Made by a program: the position numbers and the translations under genes. Shown piece by piece: positions 1 to 9,472 of a DNA stretch of 64,000 nucleotides. The stretch covers positions 62,001 to 126,000 of the forward strand of contig NC_023003.1 in NCBI RefSeq assembly GCF_000513475.1. Direction: 5' to 3'. Position 1 is the stretch's first letter. Every line of letters begins with the position of its first letter. The notes beneath the pieces are model-generated. The model saw only the letters and a list, made by a program, of their open reading frames with translations, was not told the DNA's origin and made no database searches. The stretch comes from Candidatus Babela massiliensis. GTDB lineage: Bacteria; Babelota; Babeliae; Babelales; Babelaceae.

Positions 1-6
1 TTATGT

Positions 7-59
7 GAGTGAGGGTGGGTTGTCCTAAAAGTATCTTTATACGAAACCCACCCTCACTC
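7..59. repeat. Perfect 15-bp inverted repeat, hairpin
   Basis: Arms at 7-21 and 45-59 are perfectly complementary and G/C-rich (GAGTGAGGGTGGGTT), with a 23-base loop. The arms stand out against the AT-rich surroundings. It may be a terminator of a gene left of the window, but no clean T-tract follows, so the role is open. Confidence 0.6.
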
Positions 60-504
60 TAATTTTGCAATTAATTATATCTTTATTTTGAAGGATTTGA
101 TTCTTGATAAAGTTTGTTATATATGCTTAAGTTTTTAACTTTATAAGATTGAATTATATAATATCAAATTTAAGAATAATTTCTGATTGGCTGGTCTGAT
201 AAATTGAGTTTTAATGAGGAGTAGAAGTTCAAACATTATATGAAATATATAAAAAAAACCATCGCATTGAAGAAATCAATGCGATGGAAAAAAGGAGAGT
301 AGTAATGAAGCCTAATTAAATTAATATAAGTAATATTAAATACTTATATTAATAGTATGGACGAAATTGAAAAAAAGTCAAATTATTTTTTAAAAAATAA
401 GTATATAGAAGGGGTTTTTTCGAATTCTTGTTACCCATAGTAAATAATAATTGCCAATCTAAGATGAAAATAAAGATAATTTGAGGAGTAAAAACTCCAA
501 TACT
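60..504. other. Intergenic stretch downstream of recF
   Basis: No gene is supported here. It contains the minus-strand terminator at 251-287 and an AT-only hairpin with arms 321-332 and 341-352. The rest is AT-rich with only very short open frames. No tRNA or recognised RNA gene was seen. Confidence 0.5.
251..287 (-). terminator. Rho-independent terminator after recF
   Basis: A 12-bp perfect stem (259-270 with 276-287, CCATCGCATTGA arm) with a 5-base loop is followed on the minus strand by a run of eight T (251-258). It lies about 220 bases past the recF stop and probably ends the dnaN-recF transcript. Confidence 0.8.
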
Positions 505-1653
505 TCAGAGGTCAAGTTCGATATATTGACAAGATAAATTTTTATTATTAAGTGTATTATCTATAAAAGAGCGACCCGGAGATGTAACAAAAGTCTGAGA
601 AGCAATAGTAGGAATAAATGAAAGTATGGCATTAAATTTCTCAGAATCAAAATCTGAAAAAAAATCATCGATTAAAAGTATAGTGTTTTTTGCGTTATCC
701 TTATTTTTATTAGATAAGGAAATCTGAGCTAATTTTAAAAGCATTAAAATCATCTTTTGCTGTCCACGCGAGGAGAAAGTACGAGAATATTTGTCTTGAA
801 AAATAATCTTAAAATCGTCAAGATGTGTGCCAAAAAGGGTCTTTTTCCTATTAAGTTCATCTTGAAGTATTGAAGGATATAACTCAATAAATTCTTGAAA
901 ATTTTGTGCATGAGCAATAAGAGAATAAGGTTGAGCGTATTGATATTTAATATCTAGATTGCAACTAACTTCTCTTGAATTGTCAGATAGATTGATAGTA
1001 TCAAAGATTATTTTAGCTTGTTTGCCTATATTTTCAAGAGCTTGAATGCGCAGTTTTTGAATAGTCTTAGAAAGATCGAACAACTTTTCAGACCAAAGAT
1101 TATAAGATTCTTTATCGAATTTAGAAAACAGCAAAGCATTTCTATTTTCCAATACTCTTTTATATTTAGAAATTAAAGAGATATAACTTGAATCATTGAA
1201 CATGATAGTCTGATCTATAAAATTTCTTCTTAAAAGTGGTCCATCTTGAATTAATTTCAAATCATCAGCAGTAACGGTTACAACTTTAAAAATATTATAA
1301 ATATCTTTAAATGAAGAGATCGGTTTTTGATTCAATTTAACGATACGCTTTAGGTTATTTAAAGTAAAAACTATTTGAAGATTATCAGTATCGGTATGAT
1401 TATCAATAAAAGAAGAAACATGAGAAATGCTAGTACCAATAGAAAAATATTCTGCGTCAAAAAGAGCTAATTCAACTGGTAAATGAGTGCGAAAAGAGCG
1501 CAAGTAAGATGAATAATGAAGGGCCTCTAATATAGAGCTCTTACCGCTACCATTAGGCCCTGTAATAAAAATAATGTCATTTTCAATCCCAAAAGTAAAA
1601 GTTTGAGAATCAAAACATCTAAAATTCTTTAATTTAAGAGAAGTTACTTTCAC
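505..1653 (-). CDS. recF: DNA replication/repair protein RecF
   Basis: RecF is an SMC-like ATPase that loads RecA at single-strand gaps through RecFOR. Visible motifs are the Walker A loop GPNGSGKSS (about residues 32-40), the ABC signature SSRGQQKMIL near residue 293 and the Walker B stretch ILLIDDFFSDFD near residue 324. The length of 382 aa is normal for the family. The start is GTG, 11 bases after the dnaN stop, so the two genes are almost certainly co-transcribed. The dnaN-recF order is the classic replication-origin arrangement, but dnaA is not upstream here. Confidence 0.95.
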   Translation of the reverse strand: MKVTSLKLKNFRCFDSQTFTFGIENDIIFITGPNGSGKSSILEALHYSSYLRSFRTHLPVELALFDAEYFSIGTSISHVSSFIDNHTDTDNLQIVFTLNNLKRIVKLNQKPISSFKDIYNIFKVVTVTADDLKLIQDGPLLRRNFIDQTIMFNDSSYISLISKYKRVLENRNALLFSKFDKESYNLWSEKLFDLSKTIQKLRIQALENIGKQAKIIFDTINLSDNSREVSCNLDIKYQYAQPYSLIAHAQNFQEFIELYPSILQDELNRKKTLFGTHLDDFKIIFQDKYSRTFSSRGQQKMILMLLKLAQISLSNKNKDNAKNTILLIDDFFSDFDSEKFNAILSFIPTIASQTFVTSPGRSFIDNTLNNKNLSCQYIELDL

Positions 1654-1664
1654 GACTACAATAA

Positions 1665-2786
1665 TTAGTTAATAGAAGGTGAAACTGGCATTACCAAGTA
1701 AGTTATCCTATTTTGATCATTCTCATGTTCAAAAATTATAGGACTTAAACTACTTTTTAGATAAAACTGAATTTGCTCATTATTAAAGGCTTGAAGGCCA
1801 TTTAAGAGATATGGAGCAAAAAACTTAATATCTACTTTTAAAGGTAAAGCTTGAGTAAGCGAAATCTGCTCATCAAGTGAACCTACCTCTTTGTTATTAA
1901 TAGCAACTTTTAAAAGTTTATCTTCAAAGTAAAAAGAAGTTGGAACAAATTGTCCTGATAATAAACAGGCCGAGCGCTTTAAAGTCTTCAAAAACATTGA
2001 TCTATCAATTGAAGCTGGGTAGAATGTAGATTTATCCAAAATTGTTTGATAGTGTGGAAATTGATCGGCAAGTAATTTAGTAAAAAAGTTAAATAATTCA
2101 CCTGAAAAAACAAGTTGATTAGAACAGATTCCAAGAAATATATTTTTATCTTGTGAAGTTTCTAAAATCTTTTTAAGTTCATAAACGGCCCGTCTTGGTA
2201 AAAGCCAAGATTTGTTTCCTTGATATTTGGTATTAAAAGAACATATTTGAGCAAGTGAATGTCCATCTGTTGTAGTCATAAAAAGTGAATTATCTTTTAT
2301 TTCTAAAAATAAACCATTTAAAGCAGGATTAGCATTATTTTGCGGAATTAAAAATACTACACTTTCAAGCATGCTTAAAAGAACGTTAGCATCAAGATGC
2401 ATAAGATTTTCTATTCTTTCAGGAAAAGCAGGAAACTCTTCAGCTTCTTTAATATTTAAAGAAAGGCTAAATGAGCTAGATTGTAAATTAAGTTGTTGCT
2501 TTGTTAATGAACAGTAAATAGGGCCTTGCAGTTCTTTTACTACATCAAAAATTCTTCTTCCTGGAACTAAAAAGGATTCAGGTTCTCCAAAAGAACTTTC
2601 AATTAAAGAACAACTAGATTGTAGACTAATTTCTAAATCAGTACTTTTAAGTATGAGTTCTTTGTGACCAACTTGAAAAAGTATAGAAGAAGTGGCATCA
2701 ATTGCAGTACGCTTCGAGCAAATTGGTTGCATAGAAGAAAGTAAACTTAAAAGAGACTTTTGATCGATAGTAAATTTTTTTTCCAT
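1665..2786 (-). CDS. dnaN: DNA polymerase III beta sliding clamp
   Basis: DnaN forms the ring-shaped clamp that tethers the replicative polymerase and other DNA enzymes to DNA. The 373-aa length and three-domain beta-clamp pattern fit. Recognisable segments are LVPGRRIFDVVKEL in domain 1, the FLEI/TDGHSLA stretch in domain 2 and the C-terminal YLVMPVSPSIN, which matches the typical (V)MPM end with V replacing M. It is the first gene of the dnaN-recF pair. Upstream is a 274-base AT-rich gap shared with a divergent ANK gene; no convincing DnaA box cluster is seen there. Confidence 0.95.
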   Translation of the reverse strand: MEKKFTIDQKSLLSLLSSMQPICSKRTAIDATSSILFQVGHKELILKSTDLEISLQSSCSLIESSFGEPESFLVPGRRIFDVVKELQGPIYCSLTKQQLNLQSSSFSLSLNIKEAEEFPAFPERIENLMHLDANVLLSMLESVVFLIPQNNANPALNGLFLEIKDNSLFMTTTDGHSLAQICSFNTKYQGNKSWLLPRRAVYELKKILETSQDKNIFLGICSNQLVFSGELFNFFTKLLADQFPHYQTILDKSTFYPASIDRSMFLKTLKRSACLLSGQFVPTSFYFEDKLLKVAINNKEVGSLDEQISLTQALPLKVDIKFFAPYLLNGLQAFNNEQIQFYLKSSLSPIIFEHENDQNRITYLVMPVSPSIN

Positions 2787-3060
2787 GATATTATTCAGAA
2801 GTATTAAAGTTTAAAATTTTAAAATATTTATAATAAATATTATTATATAGTATACCAAAATAAAAAAATTATGGAAAACAAATTAAACTAATTATGAAAG
2901 TAGATTATTGAAATGTACAAAAACAAAGCACATTATTTTCTAAATATCATATTAATAGTTGAAACTTTGCTTTTAACACAAAATTCAATTTTGTCGATAA
3001 GTTTAATTAATGTCAAGAAACTTTAAAAAGAGATTTTAGTTTAATAAGAAGTTTTTAAAT

Positions 3061-5370
3061 ATGAATAATATAAAAAAGATATTAAATGTAATTTTATTAT
3101 GTTGCTGTTTATTTAATTTATCTATATCTATGCATAATAAGATATCAAAAGAAAGCTACGTTTCAGAAATAAATATAACAGATATGCCTGAAAATGTTAT
3201 TCAAGCAGTCTTAATTGAATGTTTCAAAACTATAACTAATCAACATGATAATGTATTTCAACCATTTCAAGGGTATAAAAGATTTTTATGCCAAATCAGT
3301 TTGGTTAATAGATACTTTAAAGTATTAATTGATTTGGTATTAAAAGAAGAAACTTATAAAAATATCGTAGCTCAACATTTTTCTTATAAAGAGCTTTTAT
3401 TAAATTCTGAAGATAGAAATTTTCAATTAAAAGAAATACTAAAATCAAAATTAGAGTTAGAGGAACAAGCAGCTAGGCTAATAATATCAGGTGCTAATAT
3501 TAATTTTGATATAGATTCATTAAATAGATTATCTCCTTTAATGAGAGTAATAATTACAGGTAATTTTAAAAACTTAGTTGATTTGTTAATAATTTATAAT
3601 AAAGATCTTAATTTTCAAGATTCAAAAGGTTTAACAGCTTTAATGCATGCTGTTCGTCTTAATAAAAGAGATATAGTTAAGAAATTGATAAAGAATCAGG
3701 CAGACGTTAATATTTTAAACAATAAAGGCAAAAGTGCTTTAGCAATTGCTTTAAGCAAATTTGATGTAGATGTTAATATTGTTAGAGATTTGATTAAAAG
3801 TGGTTCAAATGTAAATTTATACGATTTTGTAAAATATTTAATAATCAAGCATAAAGAACAAAGTTCTATATATCCCTTGTATGACATGTTTACTAAAAAA
3901 GCAGAATTAATCATAAAAAACCTACCGAATTTCAATTACACAGACTGTAATGGAAATACGCCCTTAATGATTTCATATTTATATGGACATATCAAGATAT
4001 TTAAACTTTTACTTTTGTATGGAGCAAATCTAGAAGTAAAAAATATTTATGGTCAAACGATTAAATATTTAGCAATTGCATATAATAATAGATATATCTT
4101 AAATATGATCGAATCATATTATGATATAAAAGAAAGATTGATGTTCATAATCAAAAATAGCTGCATATTTGATTGTTGGGATAGAACAAATCATTTTATA
4201 CTTAGCGCGGTAAATTTTCAAAACATTTATTTCAATAGTAAAGACCTAATCTTATTATCAAGGGAAATTGCAAAGGAAGTTTTTTCTTTTGATAAGATTG
4301 ATTTACCTAAAGATATGCTTAACAATTATCTTAAAAATATTATTATGAATACTGATATTTATAATAAGGCTGAGGAAGAAGCAGCCAGTCTAATAATAGC
4401 AGGAGCTGATCCTTTAATATGTATTGATAAAAATATTGTTCATTATCCAAATTTAATTAATTTGGTAATTGAGCATATAATAGTTCAAAATGAAATTATC
4501 AGTCCACTTGAAAATATAGATAAAATTATAAATCTGTTCAAAAGCAATCAGTATTTAAGTCAACATTTAAGAATGAAAGCAGAAAAGATAGCTAAAGAAT
4601 ATTTTGCGTCTGACTTAATAAGCTTAACCCCCACAGAATTAAGAAATAAGGTAAAAGATTTTAATAAAAATGTTACTGAAGAACAAATAGCAAAAGTGAT
4701 AATACTAGGTGCGTTCAATAAGCATTTAATATTATTTATGATTGCCAGAACAGGTCGTTTTGAAAACTTAATTAGGCTTTTGGCTCAATATCAAATAGAT
4801 CTTAATTGCAGAAATAATCTAAGAAAAAATGCTTTAGAAATAGCCATTGAGAATAATCAGATTACTATTGTTAAAGAACTTTTGAAATTTGGAGCTGATC
4901 CTAATAGTTTCAATCATAGAGGTGGAACTCTATTAATGTTAGCAATTATATATAAAAAAAATGATATTGTAAGAATTCTTCTAGATTTTGGAGCAAATAT
5001 AAACTACTTGTATAGTTATGGAACATGTGTGTTATTAAGTTGTGTATACGCAGGTTATATAGATACTTTAAAGTTTTTAATAAAAAGAGGAGCGGATATA
5101 GAGTTAAAAGATCAATGTAATAATAACTGTCTAATGAATATACTCAATAATTATGATTCCCCTTGGTTATTTGATTTAGAATTAAAAGAAACAAACCAAT
5201 TAAAGAAAGACATTTTAATATGTATAGTTAAGATATTTCTTGATAATAATATTAATCTTAACATAAAAAACAATCAAAATAAAACAGCGCGAGATATAGC
5301 TCTAGAAAAAGGACTTAATGAGGTAATAGAGCTGATTGATGATAAGACAGTTGGTGATTTTTTATACTAA
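3061..5370 (+). CDS. Secreted ankyrin protein, subfamily A, triple-module composite
   Basis: Unlike most array members, this 769-aa protein contains the subfamily-A N-terminal module three times. Residues 1-23 form a signal peptide. A weak F-box-like segment (MPENVIQAVL, about residue 41) starts module 1, which ends at ARLIISGANINF. Module 2 (about 358-462) ends at ASLIIAGADPL, and module 3 (about 480-560) includes AKEYFASDL and ends at AKVIILGA. ANK repeats follow modules 1 and 3. The layout suggests fusion of neighbouring paralogs. Target and function are unknown; host-directed effector activity is inferred only from the family architecture. Confidence 0.85.
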   Translation: MNNIKKILNVILLCCCLFNLSISMHNKISKESYVSEINITDMPENVIQAVLIECFKTITNQHDNVFQPFQGYKRFLCQISLVNRYFKVLIDLVLKEETYKNIVAQHFSYKELLLNSEDRNFQLKEILKSKLELEEQAARLIISGANINFDIDSLNRLSPLMRVIITGNFKNLVDLLIIYNKDLNFQDSKGLTALMHAVRLNKRDIVKKLIKNQADVNILNNKGKSALAIALSKFDVDVNIVRDLIKSGSNVNLYDFVKYLIIKHKEQSSIYPLYDMFTKKAELIIKNLPNFNYTDCNGNTPLMISYLYGHIKIFKLLLLYGANLEVKNIYGQTIKYLAIAYNNRYILNMIESYYDIKERLMFIIKNSCIFDCWDRTNHFILSAVNFQNIYFNSKDLILLSREIAKEVFSFDKIDLPKDMLNNYLKNIIMNTDIYNKAEEEAASLIIAGADPLICIDKNIVHYPNLINLVIEHIIVQNEIISPLENIDKIINLFKSNQYLSQHLRMKAEKIAKEYFASDLISLTPTELRNKVKDFNKNVTEEQIAKVIILGAFNKHLILFMIARTGRFENLIRLLAQYQIDLNCRNNLRKNALEIAIENNQITIVKELLKFGADPNSFNHRGGTLLMLAIIYKKNDIVRILLDFGANINYLYSYGTCVLLSCVYAGYIDTLKFLIKRGADIELKDQCNNNCLMNILNNYDSPWLFDLELKETNQLKKDILICIVKIFLDNNINLNIKNNQNKTARDIALEKGLNEVIELIDDKTVGDFLY

Positions 5371-5511
5371 TTTTTACAACATAAGGGCAACTTGAAAATT
5401 TTATTTGTATGTGTATAATTATTATAGGAATTAATATTTTACATTACTAAATAAATTAATTTACCAGATATAAATAAAATGATTGAATTTTTGCTAGTTA
5501 AAGAGATGTAA

Positions 5512-6747
5512 ATGAAAATCAAAATTTTAAACCTATATATATTAATATGTATATTAATTGGTATATTTATACCAATAGCATCAATGGAAATGGAATTAGA
5601 AGGTTCCTTAAAACGAAAAAGAGAAGAAAGTCAAAAAAGAGTTAATAAAAAAATAAAACAAGTTCAAGATCTTCCTAATCTTCCTATTGAGATAAAACTT
5701 TATATTATCAATCTAGCTATACAGAATATAGTTGAGGCTAACTTTCATTTAGATCCACTAAAAGGGGTTAATAATTTTATAGGTCAAATTAGGCTTGTAA
5801 ATGGAGAATTTAATAGTCTTTATAATGAGCTTATAAATAATGCTAAGAAAAAAGCAAAAGATTATTTTGCCAAAGAATATGATAAATGGGATCAAAATGA
5901 ATTAAATAATAGACTCAATTATCTTTTGACTTATTATTATCAACAAACTCTTATTGCTAAAAGTCTAATTAATATGGCCAATAGCAATATTCCTATAGCC
6001 AATATAGGATATCTTTTAGGCTTAAATTGGACATATGAGGAGCAGATGGAAGCTTTAAGACATAATTCTGAAGGAAATTTTGGTCCATTAATAGAGATAG
6101 AAATTGCAAAACTGGTAATAGCAGGTGCTAATCCTAATATTAGTTTGGTTCTTAATAATTCTACAGAAATTATATCTCCCTTGGCTTTAATTGCTAAAAC
6201 GTCAATGTTTACTAATTTAATTAAAATACTTGTAACATACGGAGCTAATATTGATTTTCAAGATGAAAATGGCGAAACTCCATTAATGCATGCTGCAAGG
6301 AATGGCAAGAAAGAAATTGTAAATATTTTAATTTCTTTAAAAGCAGATGTTAATATTTTAGACAATCAAGGGTTTACTGCATTAACTAACACGTTAGTTT
6401 GCAATAATAATTTAGATATAGCTAATATACTAATTTCCCATGGAGCTGATGTTAATATTGTTAAAGAGGGATTTCCATCTACTTTGATTGTAGTAGCAGA
6501 CAGTGAAGATAATTTATACAATCAAGTCGAATTTTTACTTAATCATGGAGCTAATATCGATTTTCAAGATGTCGATGGCAATACTGCATTAATATATGCA
6601 GTTCAACAGAATTTAGAAGACATAGTTAGGCTACTTATTGCTTATAATGCAGATCCTAATCTAACCAATGAAGAGGGCCTAAGTGCTATAGACTTTGCTT
6701 TAAATAACCAAAATATAATAAATATTATCGAAAATATAATACAGTGA
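5512..6747 (+). CDS. Secreted F-box-like ankyrin protein, subfamily A
   Basis: The 411-aa product has a hydrophobic signal peptide (about residues 1-25, ending near IASME). A strongly basic tract follows (KRKREES, then KKIKQ) that resembles a nuclear localisation signal. The F-box-like segment LPNLPIEIKLYII lies near residue 54. The conserved LVIAGANPNI motif leads into about five ANK repeats. The module is interrupted by an unusual Tyr/Gln-rich insert (about 140-190). The start has AAAGAGA upstream and a TGTATAAT box at 5412-5419. Its stop overlaps the GTG start of the next gene (GTGA). Confidence 0.85.
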   Translation: MKIKILNLYILICILIGIFIPIASMEMELEGSLKRKREESQKRVNKKIKQVQDLPNLPIEIKLYIINLAIQNIVEANFHLDPLKGVNNFIGQIRLVNGEFNSLYNELINNAKKKAKDYFAKEYDKWDQNELNNRLNYLLTYYYQQTLIAKSLINMANSNIPIANIGYLLGLNWTYEEQMEALRHNSEGNFGPLIEIEIAKLVIAGANPNISLVLNNSTEIISPLALIAKTSMFTNLIKILVTYGANIDFQDENGETPLMHAARNGKKEIVNILISLKADVNILDNQGFTALTNTLVCNNNLDIANILISHGADVNIVKEGFPSTLIVVADSEDNLYNQVEFLLNHGANIDFQDVDGNTALIYAVQQNLEDIVRLLIAYNADPNLTNEEGLSAIDFALNNQNIINIIENIIQ

Positions 6748-8528
6748 AATTTAAAATTTTTATATTGTTAATAATCGGAGTTTCTGTGCCAATATTATCT
6801 ATGGAGCAAAATTGTCACAAAAGAAAGAGGATTGAAGAATCAGAAGATATTGAAAGAAATATAGAGCCACGTCTTGAGTTATCAGAATTATTAGAATTAC
6901 CTGCTGAAATTAAAGTAAATATTCTATTTCAAGGTATATTAAGTATAATTCAGCATAATGCTTCTAAAAAAGATGGGATTTTTAAACCGTTTGATGGTAT
7001 TAAAGAATTTCTAGATGCTTCCTCTTTAATTAATAAAGAATTTGCAGCGCTCAAAAGAGAATCTAAAGATACATTATTAAATGGTGCCAAAAAAGTTGCA
7101 AAACAGATTTTTGCTTCTGGATTTCTTAATAGCGCTCAAGAAGAATTAGATAATCAGCTTAAGGAAATTTTAGAAAGCGAATATAGTCAAGAAAATGAAA
7201 TCAAGTTAGCTCAATTAATTATTGCTGGAGCTAATGTTAATTTGAATATTATTCTTGATATCAATGAAGGAAAAAATCATAAGACTTGTCCTTTAATAGA
7301 GATTATTAAAAGTGATCACTATTATTGTTTAATTGATTTATTGATATTGTATGGCGCTGATGTTAATTTTAAAGATACTGATGATTATACTGCTATACGG
7401 CATGTAATTGAGCTTGAAAGAGATGAAACTATTATAGAAAAATTAATAGAAAGTAAAGCAGAGATTAATGACGATACTCTAGAATCAGCAATTTTTAAAG
7501 AAAGTTTAAGTGTAGATACTTTAGAAAGGATTCTAGAAACCGAAATAAGTAATGATAGAATTAATAAAATGTTTATCAAACTACTTAAAGAAGCTATAGA
7601 AATCGAAGAAGATAATTATTTAGAAAAGTTAGAACTGTTAATCGAATATGGAGCTGATATTGATATTAAAGATGAAGAGGATACACCAAGTTTGCATATA
7701 CCTCTTTGGTTTAGTAATGAATTTGAATATAGAAAAGAAGATATTATCAAGCTGTTACTTAAGTATGGCGCTAATATAGATGCTAGAGATAATGTTAATC
7801 TTACTATAAGAGATATAGCTTTAGAAAATAATGATACTGATTTAATAGACTTATTGGATGAATATATCAAAATTGAAGAGCATTTAAATCATATAATTCA
7901 GTGCAATGATATACTTGCGGCTTTAATCAATTCTTATCAATTTATAAATTCTTACAAATTTAACAATTTTAATAAAGAATCTTTAATAAAGATAGCCAAA
8001 AGGTTGATGAAACTTCATTTTGCTCAAGAAGAAAGCAAGTTAACAAAATTACAGCTAAATCAGGAACTTAATAAACAGTTAGAGGACTACACTAATAATT
8101 ATGTACAAATTATCAAACTAGTTCTTGCAGGAGCAAAATCTAATATTTTAAATTTAACTATAATTCCTAAATGTTTATCTGATTATTATTTATTAACATA
8201 TTATTATGGTAACTACTTTACTGCTCAAGAAAAAATCTGTTTTCTTATAAGCGCAGTAAAAAGAGGCGATAGAGATATGACAAAAATATTACTAGATAAT
8301 GGTGCTGATATTGAATGTCGCGATGCTTATGATAGAACACCTCTATTAATGGCAATAGATCAATGTGATATTGACTTAGTAAAATTGTTACTAGAAAATA
8401 AAGCTAATTATAACGCAAGTCAAGGACGTAAACGTAGTGATCGAGGACAGACTGCTCTGATGAAAGCTTATAACCTTAAACGAAAAGATATAGTACGTCT
8501 ATTATTAGATTACAAAGCAAGTTTTTAA
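6744..8528 (+). CDS. Secreted F-box-like ankyrin protein, subfamily A, two-module composite
   Basis: The gene begins with GTG overlapping the previous stop by four bases, so it is probably translationally coupled. The 594-aa product has a signal peptide, a KRKR tract, the F-box-like segment LLELPAEIKVNIL and the module end LIIAGANVN. It then carries degenerate ANK repeats. A second copy of the module lies at about 375-470 (LHFAQEES to LVLAGAKSN), followed by two or three C-terminal ANK units. The second module has lost its signal peptide, which fits an old fusion of two paralogs. Effector role is inference. Confidence 0.83.
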   Translation: MKFKIFILLIIGVSVPILSMEQNCHKRKRIEESEDIERNIEPRLELSELLELPAEIKVNILFQGILSIIQHNASKKDGIFKPFDGIKEFLDASSLINKEFAALKRESKDTLLNGAKKVAKQIFASGFLNSAQEELDNQLKEILESEYSQENEIKLAQLIIAGANVNLNIILDINEGKNHKTCPLIEIIKSDHYYCLIDLLILYGADVNFKDTDDYTAIRHVIELERDETIIEKLIESKAEINDDTLESAIFKESLSVDTLERILETEISNDRINKMFIKLLKEAIEIEEDNYLEKLELLIEYGADIDIKDEEDTPSLHIPLWFSNEFEYRKEDIIKLLLKYGANIDARDNVNLTIRDIALENNDTDLIDLLDEYIKIEEHLNHIIQCNDILAALINSYQFINSYKFNNFNKESLIKIAKRLMKLHFAQEESKLTKLQLNQELNKQLEDYTNNYVQIIKLVLAGAKSNILNLTIIPKCLSDYYLLTYYYGNYFTAQEKICFLISAVKRGDRDMTKILLDNGADIECRDAYDRTPLLMAIDQCDIDLVKLLLENKANYNASQGRKRSDRGQTALMKAYNLKRKDIVRLLLDYKASF

Positions 8529-8531
8529 TAA

Positions 8532-8655
8532 ATTAACCTCTAATTAAGACTTAGTTTTACTAACAGTTGTATAAGTAGAAAAAGAATTTTAAATATACAA
8601 AGCAGATAAATAAGAAAGGTTTAAGTGCTATAGATTTTGCTTTAGAAAGATAAAT
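8532..8655. pseudogene. Decayed tails of the Xer-like gene and of an ANK gene
   Basis: Positions 8532-8613 align by eye with the 3' part of the neighbouring Xer-like gene (8741-8811). Shared blocks include TTAGTTTTA and AAAGCAG followed by a TAAG end, with several substitutions and gaps. Immediately after it, 8620-8655 reads GLSAIDFALER-stop on the plus strand. That nearly repeats the tail of the ANK gene ending at 6747 (GLSAIDFALNN). The spacer is therefore built from fragments of both flanking gene types. Confidence 0.6.
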
Positions 8656-8663
8656 GTAATTGG

Positions 8664-9455
8664 TTAAGATCGTGGATGGGATTTTTTATAATCTTTTATA
8701 ATGTCATCCACTAAAGAACTATTGCCTTGATTTAAATTAAGAGATTTAGTTTTATTAATTAGTTTATAATTACTAGTAAATGAATTTTTAATAGATAAAG
8801 CAGCTTGATAAGATAGCCTAAAAATCTTTTGCAAACCAAAATCATTATTATTTTTAAGATAAGTATTAAACATCAACTTTATGTCTTCTAAGTTGTTTTT
8901 TATCCGAAATTTTCTTTTTAATTTGCAATTTAAATTATTTTTACTTTTATTTATTGATAATTTTATATAATCAAAATTAATATATATATCGTTTTTCTCT
9001 AGTTTAATCAAAGTTTTTGCAGGAATATTTAATACAGTAGTTAGATAGAATATTAAGAAATTTCTTAGTTCTAAAGAACTTATCTTTTGATTTCTAAATT
9101 TTAAAATAAATTTACTAATTACGAAATCTTGAAATTTGCTATCAAATTGAGGCTCATAAATTCTACCATGAAAATTTATAGAATAATTTTTCAGTAAAAA
9201 TAAGGCAAAAGATTTAATAGAAAAGTACTTTCTCTTAATGGTACTAGAACTTAGATTTTTGATTTTTAAAAAGTTTATAAACTCTGAGAAATCTTTTTTA
9301 GATAAATTATTAATATTACTTTTATTAACAAAACCTAAAAATTGTTCTGTATCTTTTAAATAAAGAGAAAGAGTAATTGGTGAATATCTTTGAGTATCTT
9401 TTAAAAAGATATTAAATTTTTTTAAGATTTCTTCGATATTTTCTTTAATAACCAT
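8664..9455 (-). CDS. Xer-like tyrosine recombinase homolog lacking catalytic residues
   Basis: The N-terminal half shows the SAM-like core-binding domain of tyrosine recombinases (SPITLSLYLKDTEQFLGF near residue 25, then SSSTIKRKYFSIKSF). The C-terminus DYKKSHPRS matches the DKAHPRA tail of XerC/XerD. The catalytic Arg in the region aligned to GLRxSEL is replaced (IPAKTLIKL), no HxLRH box is seen, and the block with the nucleophilic Tyr is missing just after GNSSL. At 263 aa it is shorter than the usual ~300. It lies 17 bases after proS. It probably cannot cleave DNA; a binding-only role or early decay are both possible. Confidence 0.7.
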   Translation of the reverse strand: MVIKENIEEILKKFNIFLKDTQRYSPITLSLYLKDTEQFLGFVNKSNINNLSKKDFSEFINFLKIKNLSSSTIKRKYFSIKSFALFLLKNYSINFHGRIYEPQFDSKFQDFVISKFILKFRNQKISSLELRNFLIFYLTTVLNIPAKTLIKLEKNDIYINFDYIKLSINKSKNNLNCKLKRKFRIKNNLEDIKLMFNTYLKNNNDFGLQKIFRLSYQAALSIKNSFTSNYKLINKTKSLNLNQGNSSLVDDIIKDYKKSHPRS

Positions 9456-9472
9456 TACTCAATCTCTATTAA

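Noticed and set aside
2787-3060. Replication origin next to dnaN
   Set aside because: Only one weak DnaA-box-like match (TTTTCCATA on the minus strand near 2870) was seen, and dnaA is absent, so an origin is not supported.
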